Shown: positions 1 to 9,180 of the stretch, piece by piece
Numbering within the stretch: the first letter of the stretch is position 1
Layout of the letters: the number at the start of each line of letters is the position of its first letter
Origin: Massilia sp. WG5
GTDB lineage: Bacteria; Pseudomonadota; Gammaproteobacteria; Burkholderiales; Burkholderiaceae_D
Length of the DNA stretch: 64,000 nt
Assembly: GCF_001412595.2 (NCBI RefSeq)
Contig: NZ_CP012640.2
Span: forward strand, 4,650,001-4,714,000
Direction: 5' to 3'
Translations under genes and position numbers: made by a program
The notes under the pieces: generated by a model
The model's input: only the letters and a program-made list of their open reading frames with translations
Databases searched by the model: none
What the model was told of the DNA's origin: nothing

Positions 1-2329
1 CTTCGCGGATTTCCTCGAAGCGCGCGCCGATGGCGGCGTCGCCGGAACAGAAGCGGGCCCGGGTCAGGGCCTGGTGTTCCCAGATCCAGGCCGAGCTGCG
101 CTGGTAGCGTTCGAAGGCGGATACCGAGGACACCAGCATGCCGCTGGCGCCGTCCGGGCGCAGGGCGGTGTCGATGTCGAACAGGATGCCGGCCGGGGTA
201 TGCGTGGTCATCCAGGTGATGAAGCGCTGGGCCAGCTTGGCGTAGTTGCCGGGCGCATCCTGGTCGTCGTCGTCGAACAGGAAGATCACGTCCAGGTCGG
301 ACACATAGCCCAGCTCCTTGCCGCCCAGCTTGCCGTAGGCGATCACGGCGAAGCGCGGCACTTCGCGGTGGCGCTTGGCGATGGTGAGCCAGGCGCGCTT
401 GACCACCTCGGCCACGATCAGGTCGGCCAGGGCGGACAAATGGTCGGCCAGGCGCTCGACCGAGAGCTCGCCGGCCAGGTCCAGCGCAAGCAGGCGGAAC
501 AATTGGGCGTGGTGCGCTTCGCGCAGGATGTCGAGCTGGCGTTCGGTGTCGCCGGCGGCGGCGTCGAGCTGGGCGGCGAGGCTGGCCGCCAGGGCCGGCA
601 GCTCGTCGGCCCCGGTCGCGGCGGCATTGCGGTCGTCCAGCAGCTCGTCCAGCAGGATCGGGTGCTGGGTCAGGAAGGTTGCGGCCCAGCCGCTGGCGTT
701 GATCATGCGGATCACGCGCTCGAGCGTGTGCGGGTACTCGGTCAGCAGCGACAGGTAGGCCGAGCGCCGCGCGATCGCCTCGAAGAAGTCGAGCAGGCGC
801 CCGAGGGTGGCGGCATGGCTGCCCAGGCCCGCATCGCGCACCACCGCGGCGATCTGCGGCAGCGCCATGTTGACCAGCGCCGCCAGGCGGTTGCGGCTGG
901 CGTCGGGCAGGGTCTGCAGGCGCGGCGCCTGCCAGGTCGCGATCAGGCGCGCGGCCGCTTCTTCCGGCCGGTCGAAGCCGAGGGCGGTCAGCTGCTGGGC
1001 GATCGCCTCGCCATTCTCCGGGTCGCTCATCGCGGCGGCCGGATCGATCGCTTCGGCGTCGCCCGACCTGTCGGCCGACTTTTCGGCGAAGATGGCGTCG
1101 AACTGCGCCGCCACGTAGGCGCGCCGCTCGTCCAGCCGCGCCAGCAGCGTGGCCTCGTCAGGCAGGCCCATCATCTGCGCCACCGCCAGCCGGTCTTCCT
1201 TCGAGGCGGGCAGGGTATGGGTCTGCGCGTCCTCCAGGTATTGCAGACGGTGTTCGAGGTTGCGCAGGAAGGTGTAGGCCTCCAGCAGGCGCTCGACCGT
1301 ATCCGGCGGCAGCAGCTCGCGCTCGGCCAGCAGGCGCAGCGTCTGGCGGGTCGAACGCTCGCGCAGCGCCGGGTCGCGTCCGCCGCGGATCAGCTGGAAG
1401 ACCTGGGCCAGGAATTCGATCTCGCGGATCCCGCCGCGCCCCAGCTTGACGTTGTGGCTGCGTTCCGGGTGCAGCCGCTCCTGGCGGTTGACCTCGGCGC
1501 GGATCTGGGCGTGCATGGTGCGGATCGCGTCGATCACGCCGAAGTCGAGATAGCGCCGGAACACGAAGGGACGGACGATCGCGTCCAGGGCCGCGATATC
1601 GACCGGGTCGCCGGTGACGGCGCGCGCCTTGACCCAGGCGTAGCGTTCCCACTCGCGGCCCTGGACGATCAGGTAATCCTCGACCATGTTCAGGCTGGCG
1701 GCCAGCGGCCCCGACTTGCCGTTCGGGCGCAGCGCCATGTCGACCCGGAAGGTGAAGCCGTCTTCCGTGATCTCCGAGATCGCGGCGATCAGTTTCCGGC
1801 CCAGGCGCACGAAGAACTCGTGGTTCGACAGCGAGCGCTGGCCCGCTCCGGCCTGGGTATCGCCGTCTTCCGGATAGACGAAGATCAGGTCGATGTCGGA
1901 CGACACGTTGAGCTCGCCGCCGCCGTGCTTGCCCATCGCCAGCACCATCATCTGCTGGGGACGGCCGGATTCGGCGCCGATCGGCACCCCGTGGGCGGCC
2001 GTCATTTCCGCCATCAGTTCGGCCAGGTGGGACTGCACGGCGAAGTCGGCGAAGCGGCTCATCGCCGTGACGACCTCGTCCAGGTCGGCGCGGCCGTCGA
2101 GGTCGCGCTGGATAATGGCGCAGATCAAGAGATTGCGCAGGCGGCGCATGGCGCGGCCCAGCGGCAGCCGGTTTCCATTCGGGCCGGCGCTGGCCTGGAC
2201 TTCCAGTGCTGCGCCGAAATCGAGGGAGGACAGCGATAATTCGGCCATGGCGGCAAGCTGTCCGGCCCGGGCCGGATCGGCGCCGAGCCAGCGTTGATAA
2301 AAGCGTGAGGCGCTTGCAGGGGAGTTCAT
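1..2329 (-). CDS. glnE: Bifunctional glutamine synthetase adenylyltransferase/deadenylase (partial, 3' end beyond window)
   Basis: GlnE adds AMP to, and removes it from, glutamine synthetase, tuning nitrogen assimilation in response to PII protein in the cytoplasm. The minus strand is open from an ATG at 2327-2329 to the window edge, about 776 codons; the family is usually 900-950 residues, so the C-terminus is missing. Two nucleotidyltransferase signatures are visible: GKHGGGELNVSSDIDLI near 1900-1940 (N-terminal deadenylase domain) and YGKLGGKELGYVSDLDVIF near 300-345 (C-terminal adenylylase domain). Each has the paired aspartates that bind metal. No strong Shine-Dalgarno precedes the ATG. 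The gene diverges from yhdP. Long open frames on the opposite strand are antisense artefacts of high GC. The identification is secure. Confidence 0.96.
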   Translation of the reverse strand, partial: MNSPASASRFYQRWLGADPARAGQLAAMAELSLSSLDFGAALEVQASAGPNGNRLPLGRAMRRLRNLLICAIIQRDLDGRADLDEVVTAMSRFADFAVQSHLAELMAEMTAAHGVPIGAESGRPQQMMVLAMGKHGGGELNVSSDIDLIFVYPEDGDTQAGAGQRSLSNHEFFVRLGRKLIAAISEITEDGFTFRVDMALRPNGKSGPLAASLNMVEDYLIVQGREWERYAWVKARAVTGDPVDIAALDAIVRPFVFRRYLDFGVIDAIRTMHAQIRAEVNRQERLHPERSHNVKLGRGGIREIEFLAQVFQLIRGGRDPALRERSTRQTLRLLAERELLPPDTVERLLEAYTFLRNLEHRLQYLEDAQTHTLPASKEDRLAVAQMMGLPDEATLLARLDERRAYVAAQFDAIFAEKSADRSGDAEAIDPAAAMSDPENGEAIAQQLTALGFDRPEEAAARLIATWQAPRLQTLPDASRNRLAALVNMALPQIAAVVRDAGLGSHAATLGRLLDFFEAIARRSAYLSLLTEYPHTLERVIRMINASGWAATFLTQHPILLDELLDDRNAAATGADELPALAASLAAQLDAAAGDTERQLDILREAHHAQLFRLLALDLAGELSVERLADHLSALADLIVAEVVKRAWLTIAKRHREVPRFAVIAYGKLGGKELGYVSDLDVIFLFDDDDQDAPGNYAKLAQRFITWMTTHTPAGILFDIDTALRPDGASGMLVSSVSAFERYQRSSAWIWEHQALTRARFCSGDAAIGARFEEIRE

Positions 2330-2436
2330 GGGCGGGTCCAGACGAGTTTTGTACGTTCCGGGAGGCGTGCTATGGGGTAAAATTGCCCGCCATGCTGCCC
2401 TGGGTCAGCGTGATGGTAAGGTAGACGCCGCGATCG

Positions 2437-2464
2437 TTGCAAGCGCTTCTCTTATTCATAAATA
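2437..2464 (+). promoter_or_regulatory. Possible promoter for the yhdP operon
   Basis: In the glnE-yhdP divergent gap (2330-2496) the plus strand has TTGCAA at 2437-2442 and TAAATA at 2459-2464, 16 bp apart. The fit is moderate and no operator is apparent. A second -10-like hexamer, TAAAAT at 2378-2383, lacks a convincing -35. Confidence 0.3.
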
Positions 2465-2496
2465 TTTACGGCGAGCCTACATTTATTAGCATCCTG

Positions 2497-5400
2497 ATGC
2501 ACAACCCGGAACAGCAGGCCGAACGAGGGGACAAGGACCGGCACGCGGACGACGCGCGTGGCGCGCAGTCCCATGCGTCCGCGCCCCCCGCCGACGCGCA
2601 GCAGGCGGGTGCGCACCTGCCGCTGGCGGAGCGCTGGCGCCGGCTGCGCGCGGCCTATCGCTACGCCAACCTGGCTTCGCACCACGTGCTCGGCTTTGCG
2701 GTCAAGACCGTCCTGCTGGTCTATTTCGCCTTCATGCTGCTGTTCCTGGCGCTGCGCTGGGCGATCCTGCCGAACATCGACCTGTACAAGCCCGACATCG
2801 AACGCGCCGCCAGCCGCGCCCTCGGCAACCAGGTCACGATCTCGCGCGTGTACGCCTCCTGGCGCGGGCTGCATCCGAACCTGTTCCTGGGCGATGTACG
2901 CCTGCGCGATCCCCAGGGGCGCCAGCTGCTGGCCCTGCCGTCGGTCTCGGCGACCCTGTCCTGGTGGTCGGTCGTCGCCGCCGAGCCGCGTTTCGACAGC
3001 CTCGAAATCAACCGTCCGGAACTCGACGTGCGGCGCACCGCCGACGGCGTGTTCTGGGTGGCCGGCGTGCGCATCGACCCGAACCAGAAGGAAGAAAGCA
3101 GCGGCGGCGGCGCCGACTGGCTGCTGCGCCAGCGCGAGATCGTGATCCGCGAAGGCCGGCTGTCCTGGACCGACCAGCTGCGCGCCGCGCCCGTGCTGGA
3201 GCTGAGCAACGTCACCATGGCGCTGGAAAACCGCTGGACCGCGCACCGCTTCGCCCTCAAGGCCACGCCGCCGGCCGGCCTCTCCGATCCGCTCGACGTG
3301 CGCGTACGCTTCACCCACCCGGCCTTCGGCGCCCGGGCCTCGGATCCCGGCCGCTGGAAAGGCGAGCTGTACGCCGACCTGCGGAATACCGACCTGGCCA
3401 GCTGGAAGCAGTACCTCACCTATCCCTTCAACGTCGACACCGGCCGCGGCTCCGTGCGCGCCTGGCTCGGCTTCGACCAGGCCCGCCTGGCCAGCTTCAC
3501 CGCCGACCTCGCCCTGGCCGGGGTCAGCGCCCGCCTGGCGCCGGACGCGCCGCCGCTGGCCCTGGCGCGGGTGTCCGGGCGCCTGTCGGCGCGCGAGGAA
3601 ATCAAGCCCGGCGTCGAGGACGGCAAGCCGACCTTCGGCGCGCTCGGCCACAGCATCGGCCTGGAGAACTTCGCGGTCGTGACGCGCGACGGCGTGGTGC
3701 TGCCCCCGGCCACGCTGAGCGAAAGCTGGCGTCCGGCCACGGCCGGCAAGCCGGAGCGCTTCCAGGTGCGCGCAGCCCGGGTCGACCTGGGCGCGCTGGC
3801 CACGCTGGCGGCCCAGATGCCCTTGAGCCCGCAGCAGCGCGAACTGCTGACCGGACTGGCGCCGCGCGGCCGCCTGCTCGACGTCGACGCCGAATGGGAA
3901 GGGCGCTTCCCCAGCCTGCACGCCTACCGGGTGCGCGGCCAGGTCGAAGGCCTCGGCATCGATGCGCTGGCGGCCCAGCCCGGGCGCGCGGCGCTGCCCG
4001 GCGTGCGCAACCTGAGCGGCAGCATCGACGCCAGCAACCGCGGCGGCAGCATCAACATCGCTTCCGAGAAGCTGGCGCTGGCACTGCCGGCCTGGTTTGC
4101 CGAGCCCGAGATGCCCTTCGACGAACTGGGCCTGCGCGCGCGCTGGTCCTACCCGCAGGCCGACCAGCTGCTGGTCGAGGTCGACGGCTTCGATTTCGTC
4201 CAGGGCGGCCTGAAGGGTACGCTGTCGGGCCACCACCTGCTGCCGCTGACCGAGGGCAGGGACGGGATCAAGGGACCGGGCAGCGCCGACTTCACCGGCA
4301 CCGTCGACGGCTTCGACATCGCCAGCATCGGACGCTGGCTGCCGCTGGTCACGCACGAAGGCCTGCGCGAATGGCTGACCGGGGCGCTGCAGGGCGGCAC
4401 CCTGCACGACGCCAGGGTGCGCCTGCGCGGCGAGCTGGCCCATTTCCCCTTCCACGCCGGGAATGCGGCGGAGCGTGCGCGCGGTGAATTCCACGTCAGC
4501 GGCCGCATCGATAACGGTAAGCTCGACTATGCGCCGGCGCACCGCGCGGCGGACGGCAGGGCGCCGCTGTGGCCGCTGGCCGAGAACATCAACGGCGCCA
4601 TCGTGTTCGACCGCGCGCGCATGGAGATCCATGCCGACACCGCCCGCACCCTCGGCCTGAGCCTGAACAACGTGACGGCCGTGATCCCGGAACTGGGCGC
4701 CCGCGAATCGATGCTCGACATCGATGGCGCCGCCAGCGGCCAGCTGCAGGAATTCCTGCGCTACGTGGCGGCCAGCCCGGTGCTGGAATGGATCGGCAAC
4801 TTTACCGAAGACACGAAGGCCACCGGCAGTGCGCGCCTGGGCCTGAAGCTGCACCTGCCGCTGGCCGAGCTGCATGCGACCAAGGTCCAGGGCGCGCTGC
4901 AGTTGCAGAACAACGACGTGAGCCTGTTCCCGGACCTGCCGCCGATCCAGGCCGCGCTCGGCAAGATCGAGTTTTCCGAACACGGCGTGAACCTGAACGG
5001 CATCGGCGCCAGCTTCCTGGGCGGGCCGCTGCAGCTGTCCGGCGGCACCCAACGCGACGGCGCCATCGTGATCCGCATGGCCGGCGCCGCCACCGCCGAG
5101 GGCATGCGCGCCACCAGCTCGCTGCCGGCGCTGCAGAGATTCGCGAAACGGCTGTCCGGCGGGACGCGCTTCGGCGGCTCGGTGACGGTGAAGGACCGCC
5201 AGACCCAGATCATGCTCGATTCGAACCTGGCCGGCCTCGGCATCGAACTGCCGGCGCCGCTGAACAAGCCCGCCGCCGATGCGCTGCCGCTGCGCTTCAC
5301 GCTGAACGGCCAGCCGACCGGAGAGAACGGCGTGGCGCACGACGAGATCCGCGTCGCCCTCGGCACGACGATGGCGGCGCGCTACCTCCGTGAACGCCAG

Positions 5401-6783
5401 CCGCACGGCTCCTGGATCGTCACGCGCGGCGGCATCGGCGTGAACGTCCCGGCGCCCGAGCCGGACAGCGGCATGATGATCAACGTCAGCATGAAGTCGG
5501 TCAACGTCGACCGCTGGCTGGCGGTCGCGTCCGCGATCGCCGGCCCGGCCGACGCTTCGCATCCGGGCTCGCCGCAGGCCGCGCTTGAGGCCGGGCAGGG
5601 CGGCGGCATGGCCCAGTACGTGATGCCGGACCTGATCGGCGCGCGCACCGGCGAACTGGTGATCGGCGAGCGCACGCTGCACGACGTGGTGGTGGGCGTG
5701 TCGCACCAGCCGGGCGTGTGGCAGGCCAGTGTCGATTCGCGCCAGGTCACCGGCTGGGTCACCTGGGATGAAGCCCAGAGCGGCCAGTCGTCGGGAAAAA
5801 GCGGGGGCAAGGTCACGGCGCGCCTGGCTTCGCTGGATATCCCGGAATCCTCGGCCAACGAAGTCAAGGACTTGCTGGAAGCGGGCAAGAACCCGGGCGC
5901 CGGCATTCCCGGCCTGGACATCGTGGCCGAGCGCTTCGAGCTGTTCGACAAGCAGTTCGGCCGCCTCGAACTCGTCGCCAGCAACGCCCAGGCCCTGGCC
6001 GGCGGCGAATGGCGCATCGAGCGCCTGGCGATCACCAATCCGGACGGCCAGCTGAAGGCGAGCGGGCGCTGGCTCACGCGCGACGGGCGCAGCAATACGG
6101 CGCTGAACTTCAAGCTCGACATCAGCGACGCCGGCCGCCTGCTGGACCGCCTCGGCTTCCCGGGCACCCTGCGCCGCGGCAAGGGCTCGCTGGCGGGCGA
6201 CATCTCCTGGGCCGGGCTGCCGTATTCGCTCGACATTCCGAGCCTGTCCGGCCAGGTGCAGATGAACGTCGAAGACGGCCAGTTCCTGAAGAAGGACCCG
6301 GGCGCGGCCAAGCTGCTCGGCGTGCTGAGCCTGCAGATGCTGCCGCGCATGCTCAAGCTCGACTTCCACGACGTGTTCTCGGAAGGCCTGGCCTTCGACG
6401 GCATCACCGCCAACGCCATGATCTCGCGCGGGGTGGTGCACACCGATAACCTTAAAATGCATGGGGTGGCGGCAACCGTGCTGATGGACGGCACCGCCGA
6501 CATCGCCAATGAAACGACCAACCTGCACGTGGTGGTGATCCCGGAATTCAACCTGGGCACGGGGCCGCTGGTGTATGCGCTGGCGGTCAACCCCGTGATC
6601 GGCATCGGCAGCTTCCTGGCCCAGCTTTTCCTGCGCGCGCCGGTCATGAAGGCCCTGACTTACCACATGCAGGTGACCGGTCCGTGGAAATCGCCGAACG
6701 TGACCAAGCTGGATAACCAGGCGGCAAATTCGGCGGCCAATGCGGCGGCGGCCGCCCAGACAGCGAACAAGAAAGGCCAATGA
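2497..6783 (+). CDS. yhdP: YhdP family AsmA-like envelope protein
   Basis: This is a very large inner-membrane-anchored protein of the YhdP/AsmA-like family, 1428 residues from the chosen ATG at 2497; an in-frame TTG at 2437 would add 20 residues. About 60 polar residues precede a single transmembrane segment (VLGFAVKTVLLVYFAFMLLF). The rest is periplasmic, with DUF3971-type and C-terminal AsmA-like regions (EFNLGTGPLVYALAVNPVIG near the end). In E. coli YhdP is one of three redundant AsmA-like proteins implicated in carrying phospholipid from inner to outer membrane; the same role here is inferred. The stop overlaps the next start (TGATG). The neighbours nitrilase and tldD are the conserved downstream partners of yhdP in many Proteobacteria. 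Confidence 0.93.
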   Translation: MHNPEQQAERGDKDRHADDARGAQSHASAPPADAQQAGAHLPLAERWRRLRAAYRYANLASHHVLGFAVKTVLLVYFAFMLLFLALRWAILPNIDLYKPDIERAASRALGNQVTISRVYASWRGLHPNLFLGDVRLRDPQGRQLLALPSVSATLSWWSVVAAEPRFDSLEINRPELDVRRTADGVFWVAGVRIDPNQKEESSGGGADWLLRQREIVIREGRLSWTDQLRAAPVLELSNVTMALENRWTAHRFALKATPPAGLSDPLDVRVRFTHPAFGARASDPGRWKGELYADLRNTDLASWKQYLTYPFNVDTGRGSVRAWLGFDQARLASFTADLALAGVSARLAPDAPPLALARVSGRLSAREEIKPGVEDGKPTFGALGHSIGLENFAVVTRDGVVLPPATLSESWRPATAGKPERFQVRAARVDLGALATLAAQMPLSPQQRELLTGLAPRGRLLDVDAEWEGRFPSLHAYRVRGQVEGLGIDALAAQPGRAALPGVRNLSGSIDASNRGGSINIASEKLALALPAWFAEPEMPFDELGLRARWSYPQADQLLVEVDGFDFVQGGLKGTLSGHHLLPLTEGRDGIKGPGSADFTGTVDGFDIASIGRWLPLVTHEGLREWLTGALQGGTLHDARVRLRGELAHFPFHAGNAAERARGEFHVSGRIDNGKLDYAPAHRAADGRAPLWPLAENINGAIVFDRARMEIHADTARTLGLSLNNVTAVIPELGARESMLDIDGAASGQLQEFLRYVAASPVLEWIGNFTEDTKATGSARLGLKLHLPLAELHATKVQGALQLQNNDVSLFPDLPPIQAALGKIEFSEHGVNLNGIGASFLGGPLQLSGGTQRDGAIVIRMAGAATAEGMRATSSLPALQRFAKRLSGGTRFGGSVTVKDRQTQIMLDSNLAGLGIELPAPLNKPAADALPLRFTLNGQPTGENGVAHDEIRVALGTTMAARYLRERQPHGSWIVTRGGIGVNVPAPEPDSGMMINVSMKSVNVDRWLAVASAIAGPADASHPGSPQAALEAGQGGGMAQYVMPDLIGARTGELVIGERTLHDVVVGVSHQPGVWQASVDSRQVTGWVTWDEAQSGQSSGKSGGKVTARLASLDIPESSANEVKDLLEAGKNPGAGIPGLDIVAERFELFDKQFGRLELVASNAQALAGGEWRIERLAITNPDGQLKASGRWLTRDGRSNTALNFKLDISDAGRLLDRLGFPGTLRRGKGSLAGDISWAGLPYSLDIPSLSGQVQMNVEDGQFLKKDPGAAKLLGVLSLQMLPRMLKLDFHDVFSEGLAFDGITANAMISRGVVHTDNLKMHGVAATVLMDGTADIANETTNLHVVVIPEFNLGTGPLVYALAVNPVIGIGSFLAQLFLRAPVMKALTYHMQVTGPWKSPNVTKLDNQAANSAANAAAAAQTANKKGQ

Positions 6784-7586
6784 TGAGCAAGACGACAGTT
6801 GCAGCAGTGCAGATGGTGTCCTCGCCCGAGGTCGGGGAAAATCTCGACACCGCGCGCCGCCTGCTGGCGGAAGCGGCGGACCGCGGCGCGACACTGGTGA
6901 CCCTGCCGGAATACTGGCCGATCATGGGCATGTCGGACAGCGACAAGGTCGGCCACGCCGAGCAGCCCGGCCACGGCCCGATCCAGGATTTCATGGCGGA
7001 GCAGGCGCGCGAGCACGGCTTCTGGCTGATCGGCGGCACCCTGCCGCTGGTGTCCGGTGAAGAGGGCCGGGTGCTCAACACCACCCTGGTCTACGATCCG
7101 GAAGGCAAGCCGGCCAGCCGCTACGACAAGATCCACCTGTTCGGCTTCACGCGCGGCCAGGAAAGCTATGACGAGGCCCGCACCATCGTGCCGGGCGAGT
7201 CGGTCGGCAGCTTCGAGGCGCCGTTCGGCAGGGTCGGCCTGTCGGTCTGCTACGACCTGCGCTTCCCGGAGCTGTACCGGGCGATGGGGGAAGTCGCGCT
7301 GATCGTGGTGCCGGCCGCGTTCACCCACACCACCGGCATGGCGCACTGGGAAGTGCTGCTGCGTGCGCGCGCCATCGAGAACCAGTGCTACGTGCTGGCA
7401 TCGGCCCAGGGCGGCACCCACCGCAACGGCCGCCGCACCTTCGGCCACAGCATGCTGATCAGTCCCTGGGGCGAGGTGATCAGCCAGCTGCCGGAAGGCG
7501 AGGGCGTGGTCAGCGGCGAGATCGACACGGATTTCCTGGCTGAAGTGCGCCAGAGCCTGCCGGCGCTGAAGCATCGCAAGCTCTAA
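6783..7586 (+). CDS. Carbon-nitrogen hydrolase (nitrilase superfamily; probable deaminated-glutathione/omega-amidase type)
   Basis: A 267-residue nitrilase-superfamily amidase with the full catalytic set: Glu43 in LPEYW, Lys116 in YDKIHLFGF and Cys156 in [10 protein letters not shown]. The Nit1-like sequence and context suggest a metabolite-repair amidase such as deaminated glutathione amidase, but the substrate cannot be read from the sequence. There are two ATGs in tandem (6780 and 6783); the second is preferred because AAGG at 6773-6776 is then 6 bases away. The yhdP stop overlaps it, so the two are translationally coupled. Length and residues are normal for the family and the product is cytoplasmic. 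Confidence 0.9.
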   Translation: MSKTTVAAVQMVSSPEVGENLDTARRLLAEAADRGATLVTLPEYWPIMGMSDSDKVGHAEQPGHGPIQDFMAEQAREHGFWLIGGTLPLVSGEEGRVLNTTLVYDPEGKPASRYDKIHLFGFTRGQESYDEARTIVPGESVGSFEAPFGRVGLSVCYDLRFPELYRAMGEVALIVVPAAFTHTTGMAHWEVLLRARAIENQCYVLASAQGGTHRNGRRTFGHSMLISPWGEVISQLPEGEGVVSGEIDTDFLAEVRQSLPALKHRKL

Positions 7587-7588
7587 CC

Positions 7589-7610
7589 TAGGGTGGGCGT
7601 GCCCACCCTA
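7589..7610. repeat. Short perfect palindrome between nitrilase and tldD (REP-like)
   Basis: Arms TAGGGTGGGC (7589-7598) and GCCCACCCTA (7601-7610) are exact inverted repeats around a 2-base centre. There is no T-run, so it is not a typical terminator. GGGTGGGC...GCCCACCC palindromes recur as REP-type repeats in many proteobacterial genomes. It may stabilise or punctuate the transcript before tldD. Confidence 0.6.
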
Positions 7611-7659
7611 CGCGGCGTGATATGGCACAATGCCTTCTCCTTACCAGAAAGACCTGAAC

Positions 7660-9120
7660 ATGACGCCATTCGAACCGAATCTTTCCTCTCTCGCAGTCGC
7701 ACGCGACGTGCTGTTGACGCCGTTCGGGCTGGACGAAGGCAAGCTCATCACCACGCTCGGAACGATGTTCACGCACAAGGTCGACTATGCCGACCTGTAT
7801 TTCCAGTTCACCAAGAGCGAAGGCTGGAGCCTGGAAGAAGGCATCGTCAAGAGCGGCAGCTTCTCGATCGACCAGGGCGTCGGCGTGCGCGCCGTGTCCG
7901 GCGACAAGACCGCCTTTTCCTATTCCGACGAGATCTCGCAGGCCGCGCTGCTCGACGCCGCCGCGGCCACCCGCACGATCGCGCGCGCCGGCGCCGGCCG
8001 CGTCAAGGTCGCCAGCGGCATCCAGCCGAGCGGCGGCCGCTCGCTCTACCTGCCGCACGACCCGCTGAATTCGCTCGACGCCACCGCCAAGGTCAAGCTC
8101 CTCGAGCGCGTCGAAAAGATTGCCCGCGCCAAGGATCCGCGCGTGGTGCAGGTAATGGCCGGCCTGGCCGGCGAGTACGACGTGGTGCTGGTGGTGCGCA
8201 GCGACGGCGTGCTGGCGGCCGACATCCGCCCGCTGGTGCGCGTGTCCGTCACCGTCATCGCCGAGCAGAACGGCCGGCGCGAGATGGGCTCGTCCGGCGG
8301 CGGCGGCCGCTACGACTACAGCTATTTCAGCGACGAGCTGCTCGACCAGTACGCCAGCGAAGCCGTGCAGGCAGCCCTGGTCAACCTCGAAGCGCGCCCG
8401 GCCCCGGCCGGCCCGATGACCGTCGTGCTCGGCCCGGGCTGGCCCGGCGTGCTGCTGCACGAGGCGGTCGGCCACGGCCTGGAAGGCGACTTCAACCGCA
8501 AGGGCTCGTCCTCGTATTCCGGCATGATCGGCCAGCGCGTCGCCGCCAAGGGCGTGACCGTGGTCGACGACGGCACCCTGCAGGACCGCCGCGGCTCGCT
8601 GAATATGGACGACGAGGGCAATCCGACCCAGTGCACCACGCTGATCGAGGACGGTATCCTGAAGGGCTATATCCAGGACACGATGAACGCGCGCCTGATG
8701 AAGATGCCGGTCACCGGCAACGCGCGCCGCGAATCCTTCGCCCACCTGCCGATGCCGCGCATGACCAACACCTACATGCTGGCCGGCGACAAGGACCCGC
8801 AGGAGATCCTGGCCTCGGTGAAGAACGGCATCTACGCGGTCAATTTCGGCGGCGGCCAGGTCGACATCACCAATGGCAAGTTCGTGTTCTCGGCCAGCGA
8901 GGCCTACATGATCGAGGACGGCAAGGTGACCTATCCGGTGAAGGGCGCGACCCTGATCGGCAACGGCCCGGACGTGATGAACCGCATCTCGATGATCGGC
9001 AACGACATGCGCCTGGATTCGGGCGTGGGCGTGTGCGGCAAGGAAGGCCAGAGCGTTCCGGTGGGCGTGGGCCAGCCGACCCTGCGTATCGATGGGGTGA
9101 CCGTCGGCGGTACGGCTTAA
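7660..9120 (+). CDS. tldD: TldD metalloprotease subunit
   Basis: TldD pairs with TldE (PmbA) to form a zinc protease that degrades unfolded peptides. It matures ribosomally made antibiotics such as microcin B17 and controls CcdA turnover. Here it is 486 residues (E. coli 481). The zinc motif HEAVGH is at residues 267-272, followed by [11 protein letters not shown]; the C-terminal [20 protein letters not shown] block is typical. The ATG at 7660 matches family length; an ATG at 7630 in frame would add ten residues and has no ribosome site. The tldE partner is not in this window. tldD downstream of yhdP and a nitrilase gene is conserved. Confidence 0.96.
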   Translation: MTPFEPNLSSLAVARDVLLTPFGLDEGKLITTLGTMFTHKVDYADLYFQFTKSEGWSLEEGIVKSGSFSIDQGVGVRAVSGDKTAFSYSDEISQAALLDAAAATRTIARAGAGRVKVASGIQPSGGRSLYLPHDPLNSLDATAKVKLLERVEKIARAKDPRVVQVMAGLAGEYDVVLVVRSDGVLAADIRPLVRVSVTVIAEQNGRREMGSSGGGGRYDYSYFSDELLDQYASEAVQAALVNLEARPAPAGPMTVVLGPGWPGVLLHEAVGHGLEGDFNRKGSSSYSGMIGQRVAAKGVTVVDDGTLQDRRGSLNMDDEGNPTQCTTLIEDGILKGYIQDTMNARLMKMPVTGNARRESFAHLPMPRMTNTYMLAGDKDPQEILASVKNGIYAVNFGGGQVDITNGKFVFSASEAYMIEDGKVTYPVKGATLIGNGPDVMNRISMIGNDMRLDSGVGVCGKEGQSVPVGVGQPTLRIDGVTVGGTA

Positions 9121-9136
9121 TTCCTTAGCCTATGCA

Positions 9137-9169
9137 CGTCGTCCCCGCCTCCGCGGGGACGACGTTTTT
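9137..9169 (+). terminator. Rho-independent terminator after tldD
   Basis: A perfect 12-bp stem (CGTCGTCCCCGC 9137-9148 with GCGGGGACGACG 9153-9164), a CTCC loop and five Ts. It sits between convergent tldD and a TonB receptor gene. The GTCGTCCCCGC half is also typical of dispersed repeats in Proteobacteria. Confidence 0.8.
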
Positions 9170-9180
9170 GGACGACGTTT

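Noticed and set aside
74..2239. A 721-codon plus-strand open frame over glnE
   Set aside because: The minus strand encodes a clear GlnE with both catalytic motifs; the plus frame has none.
2452..6894. A 1480-codon open frame antisense to yhdP
   Set aside because: Its product is rich in His, Arg and Ala with no domain; it mirrors yhdP and is an artefact of GC-rich third positions.
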